24,165 nt of DNA from a virus. A program made the position numbers and the translations under genes. The DNA lies in IMG/VR virus record IMGVR_UViG_3300009163_000178, positions 1 to 24,165 of that record; one strand, written 5' to 3'. This document shows, in pieces, positions 15,272 to 22,894 of the stretch (the stretch's first letter is position 1; each line of letters opens with the position of its first letter). A model generated the notes under the pieces. That model searched no databases, was not told the DNA's origin, and saw nothing but the letters and a program-made list of their open reading frames with translations.

Positions 15272-15907
15272 ATGTCATCAGTATCCGCTCCGTTTGGTTT
15301 GCGTCCTTCCTTTTTCCCTACAGGGTTAGAGAGAGCACAATGCTTACAAAACGGAATCACATCGGGTCTAGCGGCTAATATTCTTAAAGGTCAACCTGTA
15401 GCTTATGTTAACGCAGCTAACGTAGGCGCAACAGGTTCTGCCAACGGAACTATTATCCCTGCCCAAGCACCAAGCTCGGCTTCCGCAAGTCAACAATACG
15501 CTGTTGCAGGTTCATTCCAAGGCGTAGAGTTCACTGACACAACAGGTCGTCGTCGTGTATCCAACTACTGGCCCTCAGGCACAACAGTGCAGTCAGGCTC
15601 TATAACCAATGCTTACTTCTATAACGACTTAAACATCGTTTATGAAATCCAAGCAGATGGCTCTATGGCTCAGACTTCTATTGGTAATGAATTTTTATTC
15701 ACCAATATTACTGCAGGTTCATCAACAACAGGGCTATCACAAGCAACCCTCGGTTCAGCTACAGCCGTAGCTAACGGTAATCAAGGTCAAATGCGTGTGG
15801 TAGATTTATGTCAAAACGTAGATAACGCTTGGGGTGATGCTTACACAATAGTTCGTGTACAAATTGCTTCGACAAACTTCTACGGTCAGTTTACTGCAAC
15901 CGTTTAA
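15272..15907 (+). CDS. Probable capsid decoration or minor head protein
   Basis: This 211-residue protein is rich in Ala, Ser, Thr and Gly, poor in Lys, and predicted to be mostly beta, like many head-decoration proteins. It opens with SAPFGLRPSFFPTG, a start I recall from phage proteins beside the major capsid gene, and ends with a strand-like DAYTIVRVQIASTNFYGQF. The start has a strong AAGGAG five to ten bases upstream. It is only 17 bases from the capsid gene and probably co-transcribed with it. The decoration role is inferred from place and composition, and another virion-surface role is possible. Confidence 0.65.
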   Translation: MSSVSAPFGLRPSFFPTGLERAQCLQNGITSGLAANILKGQPVAYVNAANVGATGSANGTIIPAQAPSSASASQQYAVAGSFQGVEFTDTTGRRRVSNYWPSGTTVQSGSITNAYFYNDLNIVYEIQADGSMAQTSIGNEFLFTNITAGSSTTGLSQATLGSATAVANGNQGQMRVVDLCQNVDNAWGDAYTIVRVQIASTNFYGQFTATV

Positions 15908-15924
15908 TATAGGAGAAACATAAT

Positions 15925-16839
15925 ATGGCAGCCCCAATGAGAAGTACGGACTTCCGTTCAATAGTTGAACCTATTCTGAACGAGTCTTTTGACGGAGTTT
16001 ACGACCAACGAGCAGACGAATGGTCTACCGTTTTCCGTGAACAAGCAGGTATTCCACGCAATTACCATGAAGAGCCTGTGTTATATGGTTTCGGTGCTGC
16101 ACCTCAGTTACCTGACGGTGCACCTGTAACATATCAACAAGGTGGTGTATTGTTCTTACAACGCTATGTTTACCAAGTGTTTGGTTTGGCATTTGCTTTG
16201 ACTAAAGTTTTAGTCGAAGACGGTGACCACATCCGCTTAGGTCAAGTATATGCAAAGCATTTAGCTCAATCTTTAGTGGAAACTAAAGAATTGTTATGTG
16301 CTAACGTATTGAACCGTGCATTTAACAGTGCTTATGTTGGTGGTGACGGAGTATCTTTAATCAACACAGCGCACCCTATCGCAAGTGGGACATTTAGCAA
16401 TCAGTTGGCAACAGCTGCTGCTCTATCCCAAACTTCTTTAGAGCAAATGCTTATCCAAGTTCGTCAAGCAGTTGACAACAACGGTAAGAAAATTCGCTTA
16501 CAGCCGTTAAAGCTTGTTGTTGCCCCAGGCAATGTATTCCAAGCCGAAACACTGTTGAAGAGCGTATTGCGTACAGGTACTGCCAATAACGACATCAACC
16601 CAATTAAATCAATTGGTTTGTTGCCTGAAGGCGCATCTGTAATCAGCCGTTTAACATCAGCAACTAACTGGTGGATTCAAACTGACGCACCTGAAGGTAT
16701 GAAACTTCTAATGCGTCGTGCTTTGGAGAAAACCATGGAAGGTGATTTTGAGACTGATTCTATGCGTTACAAGGCTACTGAGCGTTATCAGGTAGGTTGG
16801 ACTGACCCTAGGGCTCTGTTCGGCACACCAGGTGCTTAA
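15925..16839 (+). CDS. Major capsid protein
   Basis: The 304-residue protein builds the head shell, probably with the HK97 fold. It resembles capsid subunits of the Mu gpT-like type: a helical N-terminus, a central region with GDGVSLINTAHP at about 140-151, a following LVVAPGNVFQAETLLKS stretch near 197-213, and a C-terminus with RYKATERYQVGWTDPRALFG. The ribosome site is AGGAG. A strong terminator follows the stop, as is usual for a highly expressed capsid gene. The mature form may be unprocessed, since no protease gene is evident in the window. Fold assignment is by recalled family features and should be treated as probable. Confidence 0.88.
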   Translation: MAAPMRSTDFRSIVEPILNESFDGVYDQRADEWSTVFREQAGIPRNYHEEPVLYGFGAAPQLPDGAPVTYQQGGVLFLQRYVYQVFGLAFALTKVLVEDGDHIRLGQVYAKHLAQSLVETKELLCANVLNRAFNSAYVGGDGVSLINTAHPIASGTFSNQLATAAALSQTSLEQMLIQVRQAVDNNGKKIRLQPLKLVVAPGNVFQAETLLKSVLRTGTANNDINPIKSIGLLPEGASVISRLTSATNWWIQTDAPEGMKLLMRRALEKTMEGDFETDSMRYKATERYQVGWTDPRALFGTPGA

Positions 16840-16846
16840 AGCAAAA

Positions 16847-16874
16847 GGGGTTAGGGATTCCTAGCCCCATTTTT
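16847..16874 (+). terminator. Terminator after the major capsid gene
   Basis: GGGGTTAGG at 16847-16855 pairs with CCTAGCCCC at 16860-16868 (one G-T wobble) around a four-base GATT loop, followed by A and five T. Four A precede the stem. It would set the capsid gene level apart from the genes downstream. Confidence 0.9.
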
Positions 16875-16902
16875 AATTTGTCTAATTTTCAGGGAGAAGA
16901 CA

Positions 16903-17955
16903 ATGCCACAATTTTCAGATGATATTTTTCTAGGTCCTGCACAATCATTTGTGGGAACTGATGCAAACAACAATTTTCAAAATCCATCTCCAATGGACTT
17001 GGGATTTGGTCCAATGGGTCGTGTTTATCTATTAGATGAAACGCCTGCAACCGTAACAACAGCAGCTGTATTAGCAGCTAAGACTCCGACTACAGCAACA
17101 ACTTACAGTGGAACTGCCCTAGCAAGCGCATCTGCTACTGCAGGTACAAGTCGTGTAACTTTGCCTGATGGCTCAGTTGCTCTACAATTAGATTATCCTC
17201 GTGCTGTCTCTGTAACAACAGCCTCAGGTTCACCAACAAGTGCCAACATAACAGTTTCAGGTTATGACTATTACAGTCAGCCAATGTCTGAGATTATTGT
17301 TTCAGGTTCAGTCGCTTCTACCACTACTAGTGGTCGTAAGGCTTTCTTCCAAATCACTAGCGTTGCTTTCTCAGGCGGTACTACTGTAGCTGTTTCTGTA
17401 GATACAACAAAGGTAATGGGATTGCCTGCTAAGGTAACTGACCCTGCTTATGTAATGACAGCAAAGTTCAGTGCAGGTACGATTGACAACACTTCAGGTG
17501 TAGTGGCAGGTTTAGGTGGTGGTTCTACTACTTACTCAACCCAAGCTGTAACAGCTTTGACCATAGCAACTCCTGGGGTATTCACAGTCGCTTATTCACC
17601 TCCAAGTGGAACTCTTGTATCGTTTACAGGCTCAGTTGGCTCATTAACAGGTGTAGCTTTAAATACAACCTATTGGTGGACAAACGCTTCAAGCACTACA
17701 GGAAACATTTCAACTACTCAAGCTAACTATTTGGCAGGTACAAAAGTTACTACAGGTGGTTCTTATGTAGCTAGTGCATTGAATCTAGTGCCTTCAAGCA
17801 CATCAAGTCCAACAACTCCTGATGTTCGTGGAACATATGCGATTTCAGGTACGCCTGATGGTTCTAAGCGTTTAGTGTTGAGTATGGGTCTAACAGCAAT
17901 TCAAGTTGGTCCAAACGCAACTCGTGCAGGTTTACTTGGCTCTGACCAAGCTTAA
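16903..17955 (+). CDS. Beta-rich virion structural protein with an internal insertion
   Basis: The 350-residue product is rich in Thr, Ser, Gly and Val, typical of a beta-structured head or tail protein. The middle has ITVSGYDYYSQPMSEIIV. The region at about 203-303 looks inserted: it is a Thr/Ser/Gly stretch (IATPGVFTVAYSPPSGTLVS) with its own beta pattern, and on either side the sequence continues in the same style, with TPDVRGTYAISGTPDGSKRL after it. The start follows GGGAG, downstream of the capsid terminator. I do not recognise the family by name. Decoration, head-surface or tail-associated roles all fit. Confidence 0.65.
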   Translation: MPQFSDDIFLGPAQSFVGTDANNNFQNPSPMDLGFGPMGRVYLLDETPATVTTAAVLAAKTPTTATTYSGTALASASATAGTSRVTLPDGSVALQLDYPRAVSVTTASGSPTSANITVSGYDYYSQPMSEIIVSGSVASTTTSGRKAFFQITSVAFSGGTTVAVSVDTTKVMGLPAKVTDPAYVMTAKFSAGTIDNTSGVVAGLGGGSTTYSTQAVTALTIATPGVFTVAYSPPSGTLVSFTGSVGSLTGVALNTTYWWTNASSTTGNISTTQANYLAGTKVTTGGSYVASALNLVPSSTSSPTTPDVRGTYAISGTPDGSKRLVLSMGLTAIQVGPNATRAGLLGSDQA

Positions 17956-17967
17956 TAGGAGAGTGAA

Positions 17968-18741
17968 ATGGGACAATTTAAACCTGAACCAAAGATGAAA
18001 ACCACCGAGCCTTCAGTCGAATTAAAGATGAAAAAAGGTGGTAAGGCAAAGATGGCTGATGGCGGTATGCCAATGGCTGACGAAAGAATGCCTATGCGAG
18101 CCCCTATGAGAGCTCCTATGGGCACAATGCCTGCAAGAGGAATGCCTATGCGTCCTCGTGGTCGTGGGGCTATGCCACCTGCTATGTCGCCTGCTATGAT
18201 GGCTCGTAAGAAGGGTGGAGAAGTAGAATCACCAAAGATGCATAAAGCCGAAATGAAGGAAATGGGCAAGATTGAGAAAGAGCTCAAACATCATGAAAGC
18301 ATGAAGGCATCTAAGGCTCATAAAGGCTTAAAATCAGGCGGAATGTATCGTCCTACAGTCGGTGGATTGCTTTCTGAAGGTAAGCCACATGGTAAAGGTA
18401 CGACAGGCGGTATTGAAGGCACAGGCTACAAAAATGGTGGTGCATTAAAGCCAAAAATCAATGTACAGGATAAGGTTGTTACAGCTAAACAAACCAAGTC
18501 TTTTAACACCAAATCAGGTGGCGTTGAGGGTGCAGGATACAAAAAAGGCGGTACTGTTCCTGCAAGCGTTGCAAGTCGTTATGTAAATAACATCAAAGAT
18601 GGTAGCCATCCAACTAAAAAAGTTGGTAAAACAGGTAGCATTAAACAAGCTCCTGCAGGCTACAAAGATGGTGGACACGTTGCAATGTCTTGTAAAGACG
18701 GTGGTGGTTTTACTGCCATGAAGAAAATGTCTAAGTGCTAA
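17968..18741 (+). CDS. Strongly basic Gly-Gly-motif repeat protein
   Basis: This 257-residue protein is rich in Lys, Met and Gly and low in complexity. It carries at least six junction-like motifs: MKKGGKAKMADGG (21-33), ARKKGGEV (79-86), LKSGGMY (121-127), YKNGG (154-158), YKKGG (191-195) and YKDGGHV (232-238). Two internal units match closely (TGGIEGTGYKNGGALK and SGGVEGAGYKKGGTVP). No catalytic motif or membrane helix is present. AGGAGA lies upstream, and a terminator follows the stop. A basic, disordered, possibly DNA-contacting or matrix-like virion role is plausible but unproven. Confidence 0.75.
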   Translation: MGQFKPEPKMKTTEPSVELKMKKGGKAKMADGGMPMADERMPMRAPMRAPMGTMPARGMPMRPRGRGAMPPAMSPAMMARKKGGEVESPKMHKAEMKEMGKIEKELKHHESMKASKAHKGLKSGGMYRPTVGGLLSEGKPHGKGTTGGIEGTGYKNGGALKPKINVQDKVVTAKQTKSFNTKSGGVEGAGYKKGGTVPASVASRYVNNIKDGSHPTKKVGKTGSIKQAPAGYKDGGHVAMSCKDGGGFTAMKKMSKC

Positions 18742-18749
18742 TAAAGGTA

Positions 18750-18773
18750 GGGTAGGGAAACCTACCCACTTTT
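18750..18773 (+). terminator. Terminator after the basic repeat protein
   Basis: GGGTAGG at 18750-18756 pairs perfectly with CCTACCC at 18761-18767 around a GAAA loop, followed by AC and a T run. The stem and loop are typical of an intrinsic terminator, and the next gene has its own AGAGGAG ribosome site. Confidence 0.85.
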
Positions 18774-18792
18774 TAATTTTAGAGGAGTTTAT

Positions 18793-19200
18793 ATGGCTGA
18801 TGCAGTCACAAGTCAAACATTGTTAGATGGTGAGCGTTTAGCAATCATGAAGTTTACAAACATCAGTGATGGCACAGGTGAGTCTGCCGTTACAAAAGTA
18901 ACCGTATCAAGTCTTGCATCAAGTAATGCAGGAAAAGCATGCACAGGTGTAGCAGTATCAAAGATTACTGCAGTTTGTCATGGTTTGGAAGTCCGTATGT
19001 ATTGGGATGCTACGACAGATGTGCCGTTTTTTCTATCTAATGTAAACAGTAACTATACAAATGATTTTTCTTATTTTGGTGGAATAACAAATAACGCAGG
19101 CACAGGAAAAAATGGCAATATTGTTTTTTCAACATCAGATGCTACTGCAGGCGATACATACTTTGTTGTTCTTGAAATGATTAAATCCTACGCATCGTAA
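18793..19200 (+). CDS. Small virion structural protein
   Basis: This 135-residue protein is rich in Thr, Ser, Ala and Val, and its predicted strands suggest a compact beta fold. It begins TSQTLLDGERLAIMKFTNISD, has VRMYWDATTDVPFFL in the middle, and ends TYFVVLEMIKSYAS. Similar short proteins are, to my recollection, common in phage virion clusters after the capsid gene, without a clear function. AGAGGAG lies upstream. A minor head or tail component is the most likely role. Confidence 0.7.
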   Translation: MADAVTSQTLLDGERLAIMKFTNISDGTGESAVTKVTVSSLASSNAGKACTGVAVSKITAVCHGLEVRMYWDATTDVPFFLSNVNSNYTNDFSYFGGITNNAGTGKNGNIVFSTSDATAGDTYFVVLEMIKSYAS

Positions 19201-19201
19201 T

Positions 19202-19729
19202 ATGCCAAGCAAATCTAGGGCTCAACACAACTTGATGGAAGCTGTGGCACACAGCCCTAAGTTTGCAAAGAAGGTAGGTATACCGCAGTCGGTAGGAAAA
19301 GATTTTGCAAAAGCAGATGAAAAAAAGAGTTTTAAAAGTGGAGGGCTATATGCCAATATCAATGCAAAGCGTAAAAGAATTGAAGCAGGTAGTGGAGAGC
19401 GCATGCGTAAGGTTGGGAGTAAAGACGCTCCAACTAAGCAAGACTTTATTGAATCCGCTAAAACATCTAAGAAAAAAGATGGTGGCAATGTCTCTTTGGC
19501 TGTTGGGCGTGGTGAAAAGCTTTCGACAAAAGAAGGCGCAGGATTAACTGCTAAAGGTCGTGCTAAGTATAACCGTGAAACAGGTAGTCATTTAAAAGCC
19601 CCACAGCCACAAGGTGGAGCAAGAAAAGATTCGTTTTGTGCAAGAATGTCAGGTGTTGTAAAGCATGCAAAGGGTGATGCCCCAAGAGCAAAGGCATCAT
19701 TAAAAAGATGGAAGTGTCCGAATTGGTAA
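19202..19729 (+). CDS. Basic three-module protein ending in a DUF6321-like domain
   Basis: This 175-residue basic protein appears to join three short modules that I recall as separate small phage proteins. The first is a DUF3008-like start (KSRAQHNLMEAVAHSP, about 4-19). The second is a central KRKRIEAGSGERMRK unit with KDAPTKQDFIESAKT. The third is a C-terminal DUF6321-like unit (GLTAKGRAKYNRETG, then QPQGGARKDSFCARMSG and KASLKRWKC). Two junction motifs, FKSGGLYAN and KKDGGNVSL, separate the modules. It starts two bases after the preceding stop. No function is established for these families, and the names are from memory. Confidence 0.7.
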   Translation: MPSKSRAQHNLMEAVAHSPKFAKKVGIPQSVGKDFAKADEKKSFKSGGLYANINAKRKRIEAGSGERMRKVGSKDAPTKQDFIESAKTSKKKDGGNVSLAVGRGEKLSTKEGAGLTAKGRAKYNRETGSHLKAPQPQGGARKDSFCARMSGVVKHAKGDAPRAKASLKRWKCPNW

Positions 19730-19738
19730 GGGATAAGA

Positions 19739-20797
19739 ATGAGCACAAGTGGCACAGTCAGCACAACAGTAATAACTGTTCAGAATCTAATTGATAGTGG
19801 AGCTCGTCGTGCAGGAAAACTTGCTGAGGAGTTAACATCTGAACAGGTAATGGCTTCTAAGCAAAGCCTTTATTATGTGCTGTCCAATTTAACGAATATT
19901 GGCATTAACTATTGGGCTATCCAAAAAAATGTTATTGGGTTATATCCTGACCAATATCAATACACTTTGCCTGTAGGTACAAATGACGTTCTAAACGCTA
20001 ATTATCGTACTGTAACGATTAATACACAGGGTGCAAACGCATCCTCAGGAAATGTCTCATACGCTTTTGATGGGGTGTATACCAACATATGTCAATTAAC
20101 GACTAATACAGGGTATATTGCTATTAATAACGGCACTAATAGCCCTATTTACATGACTACAGTAGGCATATTGCCTGCTATAACAGGAACTGTAAACTAT
20201 TCTATACAGTCTTCTCAAGATAACAGTACATGGACGACTGTCTTAACGCCAACAACGACAAGTTGGGTAGCAGGAACATGGATTTATAACGACCTTGACC
20301 CATCTAAATCTGCCCCTTATTGGCGAGTAAAGCAAGCGTCAGGGGCTAATATGGGTGTGTATCAGGTAATCTTTGGCTCAAATCCGACAGAAATACCATT
20401 GGCTCGTATGAATCGTGATGATTATACGAATTTGCCGAATAAGAACTTCCTAAACAACTATCCACTACAGTATTGGTTGAATCGGACTATTCCACAGCCA
20501 ACCATGACTCTTTGGCCCACACCTAATATTTATTCACCACAAATTGTAGCGTGGTGCTCACGATATATCCAAGATGTAGGAGCGTTATCAGGCTCATTAG
20601 AGATACCACAGAGGTGGTATTTAGCTGTGCAGAATATGTTGGCACACCAAATGGCTATGGAACTCCCACAGGTTGACCCAACTCGTATTGCGTACTGTGA
20701 ACAACAGGCAGAAAAATACTTAAAAATTGCTGAAGAAGAAGAAAGAGATAAGTCACCGATTTATTTTGCTCCGAATATTTCTCCATACACGAGGTAA
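19739..20797 (+). CDS. Tail adaptor protein with an inserted discoidin-like domain
   Basis: The 352-residue protein looks like a head-to-tail adaptor of the podovirus gp4-like type. The N-terminal helical part (DSGARRAGKLAEELTSEQ, then NIGINYWAIQ) and the C-terminal part (PLQYWLNRTIPQPTMTLWPT, then LEIPQRWYLAVQNMLAHQM) are those expected in such adaptors. Between them, about residues 98-215, lies a beta-rich segment resembling an F5/8 type C (discoidin) domain: SYAFDG, then YSIQSSQDNSTW and PYWRVKQASG, ending IFGSNP. Discoidin domains often bind sugars, so this could be a surface-exposed attachment module on the tail. The insertion is unusual for an adaptor. The ribosome site is AAGGGA-like, and the spacing to the next gene is three bases. 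Confidence 0.7.
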   Translation: MSTSGTVSTTVITVQNLIDSGARRAGKLAEELTSEQVMASKQSLYYVLSNLTNIGINYWAIQKNVIGLYPDQYQYTLPVGTNDVLNANYRTVTINTQGANASSGNVSYAFDGVYTNICQLTTNTGYIAINNGTNSPIYMTTVGILPAITGTVNYSIQSSQDNSTWTTVLTPTTTSWVAGTWIYNDLDPSKSAPYWRVKQASGANMGVYQVIFGSNPTEIPLARMNRDDYTNLPNKNFLNNYPLQYWLNRTIPQPTMTLWPTPNIYSPQIVAWCSRYIQDVGALSGSLEIPQRWYLAVQNMLAHQMAMELPQVDPTRIAYCEQQAEKYLKIAEEEERDKSPIYFAPNISPYTR

Positions 20798-20800
20798 ACC

Positions 20801-21175
20801 ATGTCGATGTGGTTAGATACTCGTGGCAATACAGTTTTAAATATTGCAATATGTGACCGTTGTAAGATGAAACGTGCTTACTCTGATATTTCTGATGACG
20901 GAAATATTCGTGGATTAAGAGTATGTAACCAAGGCTGTAGTGATGAGCGTGACCCATATCGATTACCTGCAAGACCAACGGAGAAGATTTCTGTGCGCTT
21001 TCCAAGACCTGATGCGGATATTGCTGAAAAGCAAGATACAATAACAACTGACCCTAATATCGTGAATAATATTAGTCAGAATCCTTCAACGCCTATTACT
21101 GCAGGGGAATATGGAATTGCACCTGAAACTTCTGAAGATGATTTAAACGGAAACCTAGATTCATTATCTCCATAA
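20801..21175 (+). CDS. Small Cys-rich conserved phage protein
   Basis: This 124-residue protein has four Cys that could bind zinc: C18 and C21 in CDRCKMKRAY, and C42 and C46 in RVCNQGCSDERDPYRLP. The Cys-bearing half is compact, and the rest is polar and probably disordered. Comparable short proteins with this CxxC...CxxxC and DPxRL pattern are, to my recollection, found beside tail adaptors in podovirus-like phages. The start lies three bases after the adaptor stop. The function is unknown, with a structural zinc finger the most likely feature. Confidence 0.8.
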   Translation: MSMWLDTRGNTVLNIAICDRCKMKRAYSDISDDGNIRGLRVCNQGCSDERDPYRLPARPTEKISVRFPRPDADIAEKQDTITTDPNIVNNISQNPSTPITAGEYGIAPETSEDDLNGNLDSLSP

Positions 21176-21179
21176 ATAT

Positions 21180-22859
21180 ATGAACATTAGAATATCGCAA
21201 CTTCCTCAAGCCCCTACTGCTATTACAGGTTCAGAACTTGTACCTATTGTGCAGAATGGACAGACAGTACAGACAACTGTAGGTGCTATAGCTAATAGCC
21301 CAACACAGCAACAGACTTTCTTAACAACGAATCAAGAAGCCACTCTACCAAATAGCCGTCGAATTGCAGGCGGATTAGGGATTGGTGTTACTGATGGTGG
21401 AGCTCAAGGGCAACTATCCGTAGCATTAAATGCAGTCTCTGCAAGCTTAGAAAACGCCTCAAGTGGCATTATTATCAAGACTTCAACTAATACGATTGTC
21501 AATCGAAGTATTGCTGTATCAGGCTCAGGAATAACCGTAACGAATGCGAATGGCTTAGCAGGTAACCCAACCCTAGCATTATCAGGATTGCCTTCGGTAT
21601 TGGCAGGCATATCAGGTACAGGGTTCTTAGTAACTGCAGGTGGCTCGACAATTGGTACAGCAACTATTGTTGGTACAGCGAGTCAAATTACTGTTGTCGG
21701 TGGAAATGGTTCATCGACCCCAACTATATCGATTGCAGATAATGCGATTATCTACGGTACAGGCTCTATAACGATTCCAAGTGGAACAACAGGGCAACGG
21801 ACAGGTTCTTTTGGTGCAGTGCGGTATAACACAACTATAGGCTCTTTTGAAGGCTATATTTCGACAGGTTGGCAACAGTTTGCATTGTCAGGTGGGGTAA
21901 CGTCATTTCAGACATCTTTATCAGGTTTAACGCCTAGTTCATCTGCTACAGGAGTAGTAACCCTTGCAGGTACTTTAGGTATTAGTTCAGGTGGAACAGG
22001 GCAAGTAACTGCCAATCTTGCGTTTAATGCGCTCGCTCCGAGCCAAACAGGTAATTCAGGTAAATATTTGACTACTGATGGCACAGATACATCGTGGGCT
22101 ACCAATCCTTTAGGAACGGTTACAAGTGTCGCCGCGGTTGCTAGTACAGGAATTAGCGTGACAGGAAGTCCAATTACGACAAGCGGTACGCTGACAATTA
22201 CGAATACCGCTCCTGACCAAACAGTTGTATTGACCGCAGGTACAGGAATATCTACTAGCGGTACATACCCTAACTTTACAATTACAAATACAAGCCCATC
22301 AAGTGGCGGTACTGTAACAAGTGTTACAGGTACAAGTCCTGTAGTCTCTAGTGGTGGTAATACGCCTGCAATTAGTATGCCTGCTGCGACTACTTCAGTG
22401 AATGGTTATCTAACTTCGACTGATTGGACAACATTTAATAATAAGCAAGTAGCTTTAGTAAGTGGTACAAACATTAAAACTGTTAGTGGTACGACATTAC
22501 TTGGTTCAGGTGACTTAGGCACAATAGGCATAGCTTATGGTGGGACAGGACAGACAACAGCGAACGCAGCGTTTAATGCATTAGTACCAAGTCAGACAGG
22601 CAATACAGGTAAATATCTAACAACGAATGGTACGGATACTTCTTGGGCTACAAACCCATTGGGTACAGTAACAAGTGTAAGTGGTGCAGGGACAGTAAAT
22701 GGCTTAACCCTTACAGGAACAGTAACAACATCAGGGAGTTTAACTCTTGGTGGAACACTTGATTTATCGTCACCTCCTATCATTGGTGGCACAGCACCAA
22801 ACGTAGGTAATTTTACGACTGTAACAGCAACAACAGGTATTTTTGGTGGTGGATTTTAA
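21180..22859 (+). CDS. Tail fibre or tail-associated repeat protein
   Basis: This 559-residue protein is rich in Gly, Thr, Ser and Asn, as in a fibrous tail protein. The first 20 or so residues (ISQLPQAPTAITGSELVPIV) are a familiar N-terminal anchor found in phage fibres. A 47-residue unit occurs twice: residues 271-317 and 454-500 share 42 of 47 residues (GGTGQ...ATNPLGTVTSV). A repeated LGTVTSV-like beta pattern runs through the rest. It lacks the expected chaperone or catalytic C-terminal domain, so it may be a proximal or shaft protein paired with the next gene. The start is preceded by no good ribosome site and lies four bases after the preceding stop, so coupling is likely. Confidence 0.75.
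   Translation: MNIRISQLPQAPTAITGSELVPIVQNGQTVQTTVGAIANSPTQQQTFLTTNQEATLPNSRRIAGGLGIGVTDGGAQGQLSVALNAVSASLENASSGIIIKTSTNTIVNRSIAVSGSGITVTNANGLAGNPTLALSGLPSVLAGISGTGFLVTAGGSTIGTATIVGTASQITVVGGNGSSTPTISIADNAIIYGTGSITIPSGTTGQRTGSFGAVRYNTTIGSFEGYISTGWQQFALSGGVTSFQTSLSGLTPSSSATGVVTLAGTLGISSGGTGQVTANLAFNALAPSQTGNSGKYLTTDGTDTSWATNPLGTVTSVAAVASTGISVTGSPITTSGTLTITNTAPDQTVVLTAGTGISTSGTYPNFTITNTSPSSGGTVTSVTGTSPVVSSGGNTPAISMPAATTSVNGYLTSTDWTTFNNKQVALVSGTNIKTVSGTTLLGSGDLGTIGIAYGGTGQTTANAAFNALVPSQTGNTGKYLTTNGTDTSWATNPLGTVTSVSGAGTVNGLTLTGTVTTSGSLTLGGTLDLSSPPIIGGTAPNVGNFTTVTATTGIFGGGF
21990..22130 (+). repeat. Fibre repeat unit, copy A
   Basis: This is the 47-codon unit beginning GGTGQVTAN and ending GTVTSV. 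The second copy (22539-22679) has the same length with no indel and 42 of 47 residues the same, but many synonymous bases differ. This suggests an old duplication kept by selection on the protein. Confidence 0.85.
22539..22679 (+). repeat. Fibre repeat unit, copy B
   Basis: This is the second copy of the 47-codon unit, beginning GGTGQTTAN and ending GTVTSV. The five differences from copy A are V/T, L/A, A/V, S/T and D/N. Confidence 0.85.
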
Positions 22860-22894
22860 CAGGTTATTGATATAATGGATAAAAGGAATTAATC

